DNA from: Peptoclostridium litorale DSM 5388
GTDB lineage: Bacteria > Bacillota > Clostridia > Peptostreptococcales > Peptostreptococcaceae
Direction of reading: 5' to 3'
Length of the DNA stretch: 64,000 nucleotides
Assembly (NCBI RefSeq): GCF_900141635.1
Contig: NZ_FSRH01000003.1
Span: 1-64,000 of the forward strand
Of this stretch, positions 17,618-25,809 are shown piece by piece. The translations under genes were made by a program, and so were the position numbers. Below the pieces are notes generated by a model that was not told the DNA's origin, did not search any database, and saw only the letters and a list, made by a program, of their open reading frames with translations. Each line of letters starts with the position of its first letter. The stretch's first letter is position 1.

Positions 17618-17719
17618 GTTTTTCACCTTCCGTAAAGGGGTCTTTATTGTAGGTTTATTTTTAAGTATATCACATAAATATACTGTCAAGTTTTACAAAA
17701 ACTTTAAAATCGAATAGAA

Positions 17720-17748
17720 TTAGTATATGGATACACTACATTTATAAT
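17720..17748 (+). promoter_or_regulatory. Probable yhaM promoter
   Basis: TTAGTA (17720-17725), a 17-base spacer and a perfect TATAAT (17743-17748), ending 22 bases before the yhaM start. The -35 is a poor match. The divergent yceG promoter must lie in the same 150-base gap. Confidence 0.45.
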
Positions 17749-17770
17749 AAACTGGAAACGAGGTATATAT

Positions 17771-18730
17771 ATGAATTTTTTTGATGTAAAGGGCATAAAT
17801 GCTATTGAACCTGGAAACAAGATAGATGGTTTTTTCCTAGTAAAGTCAATCGAGGTGAAAACCGCAAGCAACAACAAGAATTATCTGGACATTATGCTTT
17901 CGGACAAGACGGGAGATATAAATGCAAAGCTCTGGGACATGGGCCCATACGAGGAGACCTCATATGAGACGGGGTGCATTGTAAAGGTGAGGGCGCTTGT
18001 AAGCACTTGGAAAAATACAGCTCAGCTTAAAATAGAGAAGATGAGACAGGCGGTTGAGGATGACGGCGTAAGCATTGAGCAGTTTGTGGCGGCGGCTCCG
18101 TATGAGGCGGAGCACATGTATGGGATAATAAGCGGATATGTCGACAATATAAGTTCAAACGACATAAGGGGAATAGTAAAGCTCATAATGGACAAGAAAA
18201 GGGAAAGACTTATGTATTATCCGGCGGCCAAGTCAAATCACCATGCAATAAGGTCTGGGCTTTTGTACCATATAATGACAATGCTTTCGGCTGCTGAAAA
18301 GCTTATGGAAATATACACGTTTTTAAACAGCGACCTTTTATATGCAGGGGTGGTGCTCCATGACATATGCAAGGTGGATGAAATGGACTCCAATGAAATT
18401 GGGATGGTTTCCGAATACACCGTGGAGGGAAAGCTTCTTGGGCACATAATACAGGGAATAAAGGAAGTGGAGTCTGCGGCCGCTGAAATTGGAGCGCCCA
18501 AAGAGACTGCCATGCTTCTTGAGCACATGATACTTTCACACCACTTCGAGGCTGAGTACGGAAGCCCTAAAAAGCCGCTGATACCTGAAGCCGAGATGCT
18601 TCACTACCTCGATATCATGGACGCAAGGATGTATGATTTTAAAAAGGCGGTTGACGATACTCAGGAAGGTGAGTTCTCGCAGAGGGTGTGGAGTCTTGAT
18701 GGGAGAAGTGTATACAGGTATAATTTCTAA
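17771..18730 (+). CDS. yhaM: 3'-5' exoribonuclease YhaM (OB-fold + HD domain)
   Basis: 319 residues, typical of YhaM/CMP-binding-factor proteins. An N-terminal OB-fold (about 10-95, with DIMLSDKTGDINAKLWD) binds nucleic acid; the C-terminal HD domain (about 160-285) has HHAIRSGLLYH and VLHDICK metal-binding motifs. It shortens single-stranded RNA from the 3' end. The last 68 bases, including the stop, recur almost exactly at 24133-24200, about 5.5 kb away, so this locus has been rearranged (see repeats). Confidence 0.93.
   Translation: MNFFDVKGINAIEPGNKIDGFFLVKSIEVKTASNNKNYLDIMLSDKTGDINAKLWDMGPYEETSYETGCIVKVRALVSTWKNTAQLKIEKMRQAVEDDGVSIEQFVAAAPYEAEHMYGIISGYVDNISSNDIRGIVKLIMDKKRERLMYYPAAKSNHHAIRSGLLYHIMTMLSAAEKLMEIYTFLNSDLLYAGVVLHDICKVDEMDSNEIGMVSEYTVEGKLLGHIIQGIKEVESAAAEIGAPKETAMLLEHMILSHHFEAEYGSPKKPLIPEAEMLHYLDIMDARMYDFKKAVDDTQEGEFSQRVWSLDGRSVYRYNF
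18663..18730 (+). repeat. Left copy of a 68-bp direct repeat (3' end of yhaM)
   Basis: Identical to 24133-24200 at 65 of 68 positions. The three differences are third-codon-position changes that keep Phe, Arg and Phe. Homology starts abruptly at 18663 and ends at the stop codon. Confidence 0.95.
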
Positions 18731-18796
18731 TTGTAGAATTAAGTCAAAGGCTTAAATGTTGATTTTAATATTATTTTAATAGCAAGAGGTGTTTTT

Positions 18797-19462
18797 ATGT
18801 ATTGCATATGCCTGATTGAAGATGAAAAGGCTTTAAATGACATATTGAAAATTTACTTATCGAAGGAAGGCTTTAATGTCATATCTTATTCGAATTTGAC
18901 TGATGCTAGAAAAGCGTTCAACACCAAAATAGATTTGTGGATCATAGATATAATGCTTCCGGATGGGAACGGCTTTGAATTGCTTAAAGATATAAAAGGC
19001 GCCAATGAAAGTACTCCTATTATTCTCATTTCAGCCAGAGGCGATGGGCTTGATAGGGTTTTGGGTCTTGAAATGGGCTGTGATGACTATATATCAAAAC
19101 CTTTTCTTCCTAAAGAACTTGTTTTGAGGTCGAAAAAATTGATAGAGAGATTTTATAAAAACAATCAAATATCTAAAGCGGAAGTAAAAGCAGGTAATTA
19201 TATTCTTGATTTGAAAAAGCGGTCAATAACATATGAAAATAAAATTATCGATTTGACTTCTCGTGAATACGATATAGTTTTATATTTTGTAAATAACAGG
19301 TCTATAGCTTTATCGAGGGATAATATACTGAATAATATTTGGGGTGATGATTACTTTGGCAGCGCTAGAGTAGTGGATAATTATATCAAGAAAATACGAA
19401 AAAAAATGCCTTTCCTTGATATAGAAACCATATATGGATATGGATACAGGTGCAATTTATGA
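18797..19462 (+). CDS. OmpR/PhoB-family response regulator
   Basis: 221 residues. Receiver domain (1-115) has the acidic pocket EDE at 8-10, phosphoacceptor Asp51 in WIIDIMLPDG and Lys101 in SKPF. The C-terminal winged helix (about 128-221) has the recognition-helix segment ARVVDNYIKKIRKKM and the closing YGYGYRCNL. It overlaps the sensor-kinase gene by ATGA. Target genes are unknown; the adjacent opine dehydrogenase and carrier are candidates. ATG 18797 follows AGAGGTG. Confidence 0.92.
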   Translation: MYCICLIEDEKALNDILKIYLSKEGFNVISYSNLTDARKAFNTKIDLWIIDIMLPDGNGFELLKDIKGANESTPIILISARGDGLDRVLGLEMGCDDYISKPFLPKELVLRSKKLIERFYKNNQISKAEVKAGNYILDLKKRSITYENKIIDLTSREYDIVLYFVNNRSIALSRDNILNNIWGDDYFGSARVVDNYIKKIRKKMPFLDIETIYGYGYRCNL

Positions 19463-20778
19463 TTAAATTCAAGAATAAAAAAACACTATACTTCAAGCTG
19501 TGTGTTTATTTTTCAACACTTATTACGGCAGTGTGCATGCTGAGCATAGGAATTATCTATTTTTGGTCGTACTATTATTTTAGCAATATATTTGAAGACA
19601 AAGTTATAGAAATGCACACTCATGATTCTAATCAAAGCTTGCACGTGAAAGATGAATGGATACTGGGTGTAACTGCCCATAGCATTGATTTGGTGGAAGC
19701 GATTCATGGGGAAGAGATTGCAGATCGAGTTTATGAGGATGCAAAAAATCAATTGGTACGAAGCAAGCTGTACAAGGAAAAAATAGCAGACAAGTATTTG
19801 ATGTATATGATAGATATTGATCAAGAAAATGGAGAACAAGTATATAAATACTCGATTATCAAAGACATATACAGGGAAGTTTTTCCGAAAATATTAGTAT
19901 GGTTTTTAATATCCGTTGTATTCGTATTCAGCATATCCATATATATTATAAGAATAATATGCAGGCATTTAACATCGGATATAAACCAAATAGGTGATTA
20001 TGCAAATAAAATTGCGCATAAAGATTGGACTGAGCAAATGGAAATTTCCACTGATAATGAGGACATATTGAGCCTTGTAAGGTCGTTTGACGGTATGAGG
20101 AAAAAATTGGTTGAAAGAGATAAACTCCAGCAATCAGTGCTTCAATATATATCACATGAATTAAAAACACCTATAATGATTATATCCAGTTATATTCAAG
20201 CCGCCAAAGAAAATATTTATCCAAATGGAAATTTAAATTCTACTCTCGATACGGTGCTCGAACAGACAAATCGCATGGAGAATAAGGTGAAAGACCTTTT
20301 ATTTATTGCTGAACTTGATAAAGAGCAAGAAGAACAAGATAAAAAGAATCTTTCGCAAGTGAATTTAGGTCTGACTATACAGAAAATCATGGAGAACTTT
20401 AAAGCTATTAAAGATTCGAAAACCAACGTGGAAGTGATTTTAAACCTAGATGCTGATCTTGACATATCAGGGTATGAAGATAAGATATCAGTTGCATTTG
20501 AAAATATAATAGAAAATCAATTGAGGTATGCTGAAAAACGCATAATTGTACGTTCTATAATTGCAAGTGAAACTATCAGAATTTTATTTTATAATGATGG
20601 TGAAAAAATAGATGATAGGCATATCAATTATATATTCAAGCCTTTTGAAAAAGGCTTGAATGGAAACTATGGACTGGGTATGAGTATATGTAAAAAGATA
20701 TTTCAGCTTCACAATGGGGACATTACATTCATACCTACTGTAAAAGGGTGTATGTTTAAAGTTGAATTGCCTAAATAA
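19459..20778 (+). CDS. Membrane sensor histidine kinase
   Basis: About 439 residues from ATG 19459 within the ATGA overlap; CAGGTG lies upstream. Two membrane helices (about 12-38 and 145-168) flank an extracytoplasmic sensor of about 105 residues, followed by a HAMP-like linker. The H-box is YISHELKTP with His233. N-box FENIIENQLRYA and G-box GLGMSICKKIF are present. The sensor domain is rich in His and charged residues (MHTHDSNQSLHVKDEW) and gives no family match by eye. Partner of the response regulator upstream. Confidence 0.92.
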   Translation: MIKFKNKKTLYFKLCVYFSTLITAVCMLSIGIIYFWSYYYFSNIFEDKVIEMHTHDSNQSLHVKDEWILGVTAHSIDLVEAIHGEEIADRVYEDAKNQLVRSKLYKEKIADKYLMYMIDIDQENGEQVYKYSIIKDIYREVFPKILVWFLISVVFVFSISIYIIRIICRHLTSDINQIGDYANKIAHKDWTEQMEISTDNEDILSLVRSFDGMRKKLVERDKLQQSVLQYISHELKTPIMIISSYIQAAKENIYPNGNLNSTLDTVLEQTNRMENKVKDLLFIAELDKEQEEQDKKNLSQVNLGLTIQKIMENFKAIKDSKTNVEVILNLDADLDISGYEDKISVAFENIIENQLRYAEKRIIVRSIIASETIRILFYNDGEKIDDRHINYIFKPFEKGLNGNYGLGMSICKKIFQLHNGDITFIPTVKGCMFKVELPK

Positions 20779-20798
20779 AATAATTAACAAGTTCTATA

Positions 20799-20838
20799 GA
20801 TCCGGAAGGTCTTTTTTATAAGACTTCCGGATTTTTTT
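20799..20838 (+). terminator. Terminator after the two-component operon
   Basis: ATCCGGAAGGTCTT pairs with AAGACTTCCGGAT (one bulged G), followed by seven T. It ends the regulator-kinase transcript before the opine dehydrogenase gene. Confidence 0.88.
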
Positions 20839-21102
20839 GTCTTGATAAATCAGGAAAATGCCAGATTTATTTGGATGGCCCGTGAGAATTTAGTGAATTT
20901 CAGGAGAAACACATACAATTCGACGGAATGTGACACAATTTAACATAATTAAAGCATAAAAAAATACATAATCAGCATATTATGTGCACAATGTTTTTTT
21001 AAAATGAATTAAGTCAATAGTGAAGGAAAAAGTTTTCCTTCGCTTTAGGAATGTGGATATGGCGAGTAAAGAAATTTAAATTTTTCGAGGGAGGACTAAA
21101 TA

Positions 21103-22212
21103 ATGAAAAAAGTTAGTGTTATAGGGGCTGGCAATGGAGGTTTGACAGCAGCATATCATTTGAGTAAAATTGGAAATTCGGTTTGCGTTTATGATTCACC
21201 TATGTTCGATACGCAAATAAATGCCATAAATGAAAAGGGAGGAATAGAAGCATTAGAAGAACTACATGAGTGCAAAATGCTATTCTCTGGGTTTGAGAAG
21301 ATAACCAAGGCGACTACGGATATAAAAGAAGCGGTTGAGTTTTCGGATGTACTTGTACTGATATGCCCATCTTTTGCACAAGAAATACTATTTGAAAAAA
21401 TGCTTCCACACCTTAAAGATGACCAAATAATAATACTTATGCCAGGTAATTATGGGGGGTTGGTTTTAAATAAGATCAAAAATGACAGTGCAAGATCTGA
21501 TCTGAAGCTTACATTCGTAGATGCAATAAGTATACCTTGGGCATGCAGAGCAGTTGAGCCTGCGAAAATTGCTATAATGGGGCTCAAAGAATTTCTGCCT
21601 ATGAGTGTTTTCCCATATTCGAATTTAGAATATGCAAAGTCTAAAATAGACAACATACTGCCGCTGAGATTGGAATTTTTGGACAATCCAATTGTAGCAG
21701 GGTTAGAAAATATTAATTTTGGAGGACATCCGCTGTTAACGACATTAAACATGGGACTTCTTGAAAACTTTAATGGGGAATTCAATTATTATAGAGATTG
21801 CTGTAGTGTAGCAACCGCAAATGCAGCTGCAAAAATGGACGAAGAGCGTTTATCTGTGGGAGCACAATTTGGATTTGATTTAAAAACGGAATTAGAAGCA
21901 ATGAATGCCCTATACAACAGTAACTACAAAACGGTATATGAATTTAACAGAGCCTCAACGACTCATGTCAAGATAAACAGTTCTCCGGCAAGTTCAAAGA
22001 GTAGATATATAACAGAAGATGTGGCATATCTTCTAGTGCCATGCTTTGAACTGGCCAAAGTGGCAGGTCTTAATATTCCGATAGTAGAATCGTGCATACA
22101 CATAGCTTCGGCATATAATGATGAAAATTATTTCAAAAGCGGGAGAACATTGGAAACAATGGGGCTTGACAACATGAATGTGGAAGAAATAGTTAAATAT
22201 CTTTCTTGCTAG
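21103..22212 (+). CDS. Opine (octopine/nopaline-type) dehydrogenase family protein
   Basis: 369 residues. The N-terminal Rossmann domain has GAGNGGL at 8-14; the C-terminal helical domain corresponds to the octopine/opine dehydrogenase family (PF02317), with the catalytic-type His in NFGGHPLLT (about 203-211). Such enzymes reductively join an alpha-keto acid to an amino group, or the reverse, using NAD(P)H. The substrate cannot be read from sequence. RBS GGGAGG precedes ATG 21103. The next gene, a YfcC-type carrier, suggests coupled metabolism and transport. An unusual gene for this neighbourhood, inside the segment bounded by the yhaM repeat. Confidence 0.86.
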   Translation: MKKVSVIGAGNGGLTAAYHLSKIGNSVCVYDSPMFDTQINAINEKGGIEALEELHECKMLFSGFEKITKATTDIKEAVEFSDVLVLICPSFAQEILFEKMLPHLKDDQIIILMPGNYGGLVLNKIKNDSARSDLKLTFVDAISIPWACRAVEPAKIAIMGLKEFLPMSVFPYSNLEYAKSKIDNILPLRLEFLDNPIVAGLENINFGGHPLLTTLNMGLLENFNGEFNYYRDCCSVATANAAAKMDEERLSVGAQFGFDLKTELEAMNALYNSNYKTVYEFNRASTTHVKINSSPASSKSRYITEDVAYLLVPCFELAKVAGLNIPIVESCIHIASAYNDENYFKSGRTLETMGLDNMNVEEIVKYLSC

Positions 22213-22243
22213 ACTTTAACTCAAGCAAATACATTTGCAGCTG

Positions 22244-22270
22244 AAGAATCTGATGAATTTTCAGATTCTT
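22244..22270 (+). other. Hairpin between opine dehydrogenase and carrier genes
   Basis: AAGAATCTGA (22244-22253) and TCAGATTCTT (22261-22270) form a perfect 10-bp stem with a 7-base loop. The following bases are not a clean T run, so it may be a partial terminator or an RNA-stability element within an operon. Confidence 0.5.
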
Positions 22271-22388
22271 GCAAATTCACTTTTAATTTGATTTCAATGT
22301 CTAAATGATTTTAGAGAGATATTTAGGATCGGATTATTAAATATTACAGCTAAATCGCATGAAGTATTATTTTGTTGGGAGGCATAAT

Positions 22389-23825
22389 ATGGAAGGAAGA
22401 ATAAAAGTTCCACATACGCTTACTTTACTGTTTGGAATTATAATTTTGATGGCATCACTCACGTGGATTGTACCAAGTGGAGAATTTGACTATGCAAAAG
22501 ACGCTAAGAAGCCAACGCCTATTGCAGGAACTTACAAACAGGTTGAAAAGGTTCAAAGGGAAAATGGTGTTGTGGTGCAAGATACCCGCCAAGCACTTAC
22601 GGGCGTTTTGACAGCCCCTATGAAAGGAACTGTAGCAGCAGCAGACGTTGTTGTATTTGTGCTTTTACTAGGTGGGGCATTCGGTATTTTAGGTAGTACA
22701 GGGGCGATTGAAGCAGGAGTTTCCAGAGTAGTGAAGATGCTTGCAGGAAGAGAAATGCTTATTATACCTGTGGCAATGTTGCTATTTGGACTTGGGGGAA
22801 CAATTATGGGGATGGCGGAAGAAACCCTCCCATTTTATATGATATTTATACCGCTAATGATGTCTATGGGATATGATTCTTTGACAGGCGCAATGATAAT
22901 ATTTTTAGGCGCTCAGACAGGTGTTACGGCATCAACATCTAACCCGTTCGCAGTGGGTATTGCTCAAGCTAGTGCTGGCATACCAATAAGTTCGGGAATA
23001 GAGTTCAGATGGATTCAATTTTTTATTTATATGAGCATATCTATAGCTTTTGTTATGTGGTATGCGAAAAGAGTAAAAAATAATCCGAAACTTTCTCCGA
23101 TGTATGAAATTGACAAGAAAAATAGAGAGCACTTTTTAAGCAGTGAATGCCAGTCTATGGCAAATTTCAGATGGCATCATGGTGCAATCCTTGCAGGCTT
23201 CATGGCTGGCATTGGATTAATGTCATATGGAGTAAAGGAATTAGGCTGGTATATAGAGGAAATAACAATGGTTTTTTTGGCAATAGCTTTATTTGCTGGA
23301 ATAGTGGCTATGATTGCAGGTGTTATGACGGAGAAAGATGTTGCGGGGTCTTTTGTAGAAGGATGCAAGGACATATGTTTTGCAGCGCTAGTAATCGGAG
23401 TTGCAAGAGGAATTTTGATTGTAGCACAGGACGGCAAAATTATTGATACAATTCTAAACTCGCTTGCAGGTACGCTGAATGGTCTTCCTAAAGGTGTATT
23501 TACAACACTTAACTTATTAATACAAACGGTTATAAATTTTTTAGTGCCATCATCTTCTGCTCAAGCGGCTTTAACAATGCCATTGATGGCTCCACTTGGG
23601 GACCTTGTCAAAGTCGACAGACAAGTTATTGTAACCGCCTATCAATATGGATGTGGGATAGGGCACTTTATATTTCCGACACAGGGTATATTGATGGCAG
23701 CGCTAAGTATTAGCAAAATACCTTTTCAAAAATGGCTTAAGGTTATACTGCCTTTGGTAACTGTTTTATGGTTTGTTGCTGCTGTATTCTTGTTTATAGG
23801 ATTAAAGATATATCCTGTGGGTTAA
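22389..23825 (+). CDS. YfcC/DcuC-type membrane carrier
   Basis: 478 residues with about 11-12 hydrophobic segments, matching the YfcC family (PF03606, C4-dicarboxylate anaerobic carrier-like, which also includes amino-acid carriers). Conserved-looking blocks include the N-terminal WIVPSGEF, GMAEETLPFY, GAQTGVTASTSNPFAVGIAQA, and FLVPSSSAQAALTMPLMAPL. ATG 22389 follows GGGAGG at 22378-22382; an in-frame ATG at 22359 lacks a site. With the opine dehydrogenase upstream it may import or export the opine or its amino-acid parent; this is inference. A strong terminator follows. Confidence 0.85.
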   Translation: MEGRIKVPHTLTLLFGIIILMASLTWIVPSGEFDYAKDAKKPTPIAGTYKQVEKVQRENGVVVQDTRQALTGVLTAPMKGTVAAADVVVFVLLLGGAFGILGSTGAIEAGVSRVVKMLAGREMLIIPVAMLLFGLGGTIMGMAEETLPFYMIFIPLMMSMGYDSLTGAMIIFLGAQTGVTASTSNPFAVGIAQASAGIPISSGIEFRWIQFFIYMSISIAFVMWYAKRVKNNPKLSPMYEIDKKNREHFLSSECQSMANFRWHHGAILAGFMAGIGLMSYGVKELGWYIEEITMVFLAIALFAGIVAMIAGVMTEKDVAGSFVEGCKDICFAALVIGVARGILIVAQDGKIIDTILNSLAGTLNGLPKGVFTTLNLLIQTVINFLVPSSSAQAALTMPLMAPLGDLVKVDRQVIVTAYQYGCGIGHFIFPTQGILMAALSISKIPFQKWLKVILPLVTVLWFVAAVFLFIGLKIYPVG

Positions 23826-23852
23826 GCATAAAACTATTGTAAAAAATTTCAT

Positions 23853-23919
23853 AAATAAAAAACCCCTTTTGACAAACGGTAAAGTATATGATATACGTTC
23901 AAAAAGGGGTTTTTTATTT
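23853..23919 (+). terminator. Terminator after the carrier gene
   Basis: An 18-20-bp stem (23853-23872 with 23899-23919, one bulge) with ACCCC/GGGGT core and T run. Its loop contains an inner GTATAT-type mini-hairpin. Confidence 0.88.
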
Positions 23920-24132
23920 AAATTAGACTTTGTGGAAAACAACGAAAAACAATTAAGTTAAAAAAACGGTATAGCAGAGAAGTTTTTGATAGTTTGTTAT
24001 TTGAAAACAGTACTTACTATATGGATTGTGCGTAAAAGTTTATATACATTACAATTGTGGATTTTGGATTCTATTTTTCAGGTGTTTTTCAATTTGGAAA
24101 TTATTCAAAGGGACTGTTGTTTGTAAATGTAA
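23920..24132. other. Gene-free stretch before the right yhaM repeat
   Basis: AT-rich sequence with no coding signal, promoter or repeat that I can support. It lies just inside the right boundary of the suspected acquired segment, where an excised integrase or junction remnant might have been. Confidence 0.45.
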
Positions 24133-24200
24133 AGGAAGGTGAGTTTTCGCAGAGAGTGTGGAGTCTTGATGGGAGAAGTGTATACAGGTATAATTTTTAA
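24133..24200 (+). pseudogene. Right copy of the 68-bp direct repeat: orphan 3' end of yhaM
   Basis: This stretch encodes EGEFSQRVWSLDGRSVYRYNF and a stop, the exact C-terminus of YhaM, but has no start or upstream yhaM sequence. It differs from 18663-18730 at three synonymous positions. It lies directly upstream of the aminopeptidase promoter, which suggests that yhaM was once adjacent to that gene. Confidence 0.93.
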
Positions 24201-24238
24201 AAAATTCACATTGAAAATCAAAACATGGGCTTAAGTTA

Positions 24239-24247
24239 TGGTATAAT
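24239..24247 (+). promoter_or_regulatory. Extended -10 promoter of the aminopeptidase gene
   Basis: TGG followed by TATAAT (24242-24247). No good -35 is present at standard spacing, as allowed for extended -10 promoters. It starts 39 bases after the orphan yhaM end. Confidence 0.5.
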
Positions 24248-24303
24248 GGATGAATAATATTTTTTTACGTATAACTTTTTTTGTCTGAGTGGAGGTAAAT
24301 AGA

Positions 24304-25689
24304 ATGCAGCTTAATTATGAATTTAAAAACGCCTGGAAGGGCATGAGCCCTTGCGAAAAAGAAGAGGTAATGGCATACTGCCAAAGATATAAGAAGTTTT
24401 TGGATGAGGGAAAGACTGAAAGGGAATGTACCAGATTCATAGCGGATGTAGCCAGAAAGAACGGCTTTGTAGACTTCAGGGACATGAAGGATGGAGAGCT
24501 AAGTGCCGGTGACAAGGTATATTTTGAAAACAGGGGCAAGGGGGCGGCTCTTTTTATAATCGGAAAAGAGGATATAGAAAAGGGAATGAACATAGTGGGG
24601 GGGCATATAGACTCTCCAAGGCTTGACCTTAAGCCGTTTCCGCTTTATGAGGAGTCGGAGATGGCACTTCTTAAGACTCATTACTACGGTGGAGTCAAGA
24701 AATATCAATGGGCATCGATTCCGCTAAGTCTTCACGGAGTTATTATTAAAACAAGCGGAGAGGCTGTTAATATAAACATAGGCGAGGACAATGACGATCC
24801 CGTGTTTTACATTTCGGACCTTCTTCCTCACCTTGCAAAGGACCAGATGCAAAAAAAGGCTTCAGAGTTTATAACTGGAGAAGGGCTTAATATTATAGCA
24901 GGGTCTATGCCTGATCCAGATGAAGAAAAAAATGCCATAAAAATGAATGTACTTAAGCTTTTGAACGAAAAATACGGCATGGTCGAAGAGGATTTCATTA
25001 GCGCAGAGCTTCAGGTCGTACCGGCTGGAAAGGCAAGAGATGTCGGTTTGGACAGGTCTCTTATGGCTGCATATGGACATGACGACAGAGTGTGCTCATT
25101 TGCATGTCTTGAAGCGCTTCTTGAGGTCGAATCTCCCCAGCGTACATGCGTTGCTGTATTTGCAGACAAAGAGGAGATAGGTTCTGTGGGAAATACGGGC
25201 ATGGAGTCTAAATTCTTTGAAAATGCTGTTGCAGAGCTTATAAACCTTCAGGGAGACTACAACGAGCTAAAGCTTAAGAGAGCTTTTGCAAGTACGAAGG
25301 TGCTTTCTGCAGACGTGACTGCGGGATTTGACTCTAACTTCCCTGAGGTCATGGACAAGAAAAACAGCGCATATATAGGTAAGGGGCTTGTAATAGCCAA
25401 GTATACCGGAGCAAGGGGCAAGTCGGGCTGTAATGATGCAAATGCTGAATTTGTTGCCTCGGTAAGAAACATATTCAATGAAAATGGAGTTGTATGGCAG
25501 ATTGGAGAGCTTGGAAAAGTTGACCAAGGCGGCGGCGGAACCATAGCTTATATACTTGCGAACTATGGCGCGGAAGTTGTGGATTGCGGAGTAGCGCTTT
25601 TGAGCATGCACGCACCTATGGAGCTTGCAAGCAAGGTAGACGCATACATGGCTAAAAAGGGATATCTGGCATTCCTGAAAAACGCTTAA
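24304..25689 (+). CDS. M18-family aminopeptidase
   Basis: 461 residues, cytoplasmic, dinuclear-zinc peptidase of the M18 (aspartyl aminopeptidase/ApeA) family. Metal and catalytic motifs seen are GGHIDSPRLDLKP (about 100-112), YGHDDRVCSF, DKEEIGS, and the C-terminal SMHAPMELASK. It releases N-terminal residues from peptides, which suits an amino-acid-fermenting anaerobe. ATG 24304 follows GTGGAGG; an upstream GTG at 24289 overlaps that site. Monocistronic, ending in a terminator shared with the convergent LysR gene. Confidence 0.93.
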   Translation: MQLNYEFKNAWKGMSPCEKEEVMAYCQRYKKFLDEGKTERECTRFIADVARKNGFVDFRDMKDGELSAGDKVYFENRGKGAALFIIGKEDIEKGMNIVGGHIDSPRLDLKPFPLYEESEMALLKTHYYGGVKKYQWASIPLSLHGVIIKTSGEAVNINIGEDNDDPVFYISDLLPHLAKDQMQKKASEFITGEGLNIIAGSMPDPDEEKNAIKMNVLKLLNEKYGMVEEDFISAELQVVPAGKARDVGLDRSLMAAYGHDDRVCSFACLEALLEVESPQRTCVAVFADKEEIGSVGNTGMESKFFENAVAELINLQGDYNELKLKRAFASTKVLSADVTAGFDSNFPEVMDKKNSAYIGKGLVIAKYTGARGKSGCNDANAEFVASVRNIFNENGVVWQIGELGKVDQGGGGTIAYILANYGAEVVDCGVALLSMHAPMELASKVDAYMAKKGYLAFLKNA

Positions 25690-25698
25690 TATATACAC

Positions 25699-25750
25699 AA
25701 AACCTCTGAAATTCTCAATGGTTTTATCTGAGAACGCCAGAGGTTTTTTT
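25699..25750. terminator. Terminator between aminopeptidase and LysR genes
   Basis: AAAACCTCTG (25699-25708) pairs with CAGAGGTTTT (25738-25747), followed by T on the plus strand. An inner TTCTCA/TGAGAA pair extends the structure. The minus strand is also compatible with termination. Confidence 0.8.
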
Positions 25751-25809
25751 CTAGTTTGAGATTTGCAAGGTCTCAGGAATTTGATGTAAATTCCTCTAAG
25801 GCGCTGCAA

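Noticed and set aside
17664-17689. TTGACA and TATACT on the minus strand as a yceG promoter
   Set aside because: The elements are good matches but the spacer is only 14 bases, too short for a standard promoter.
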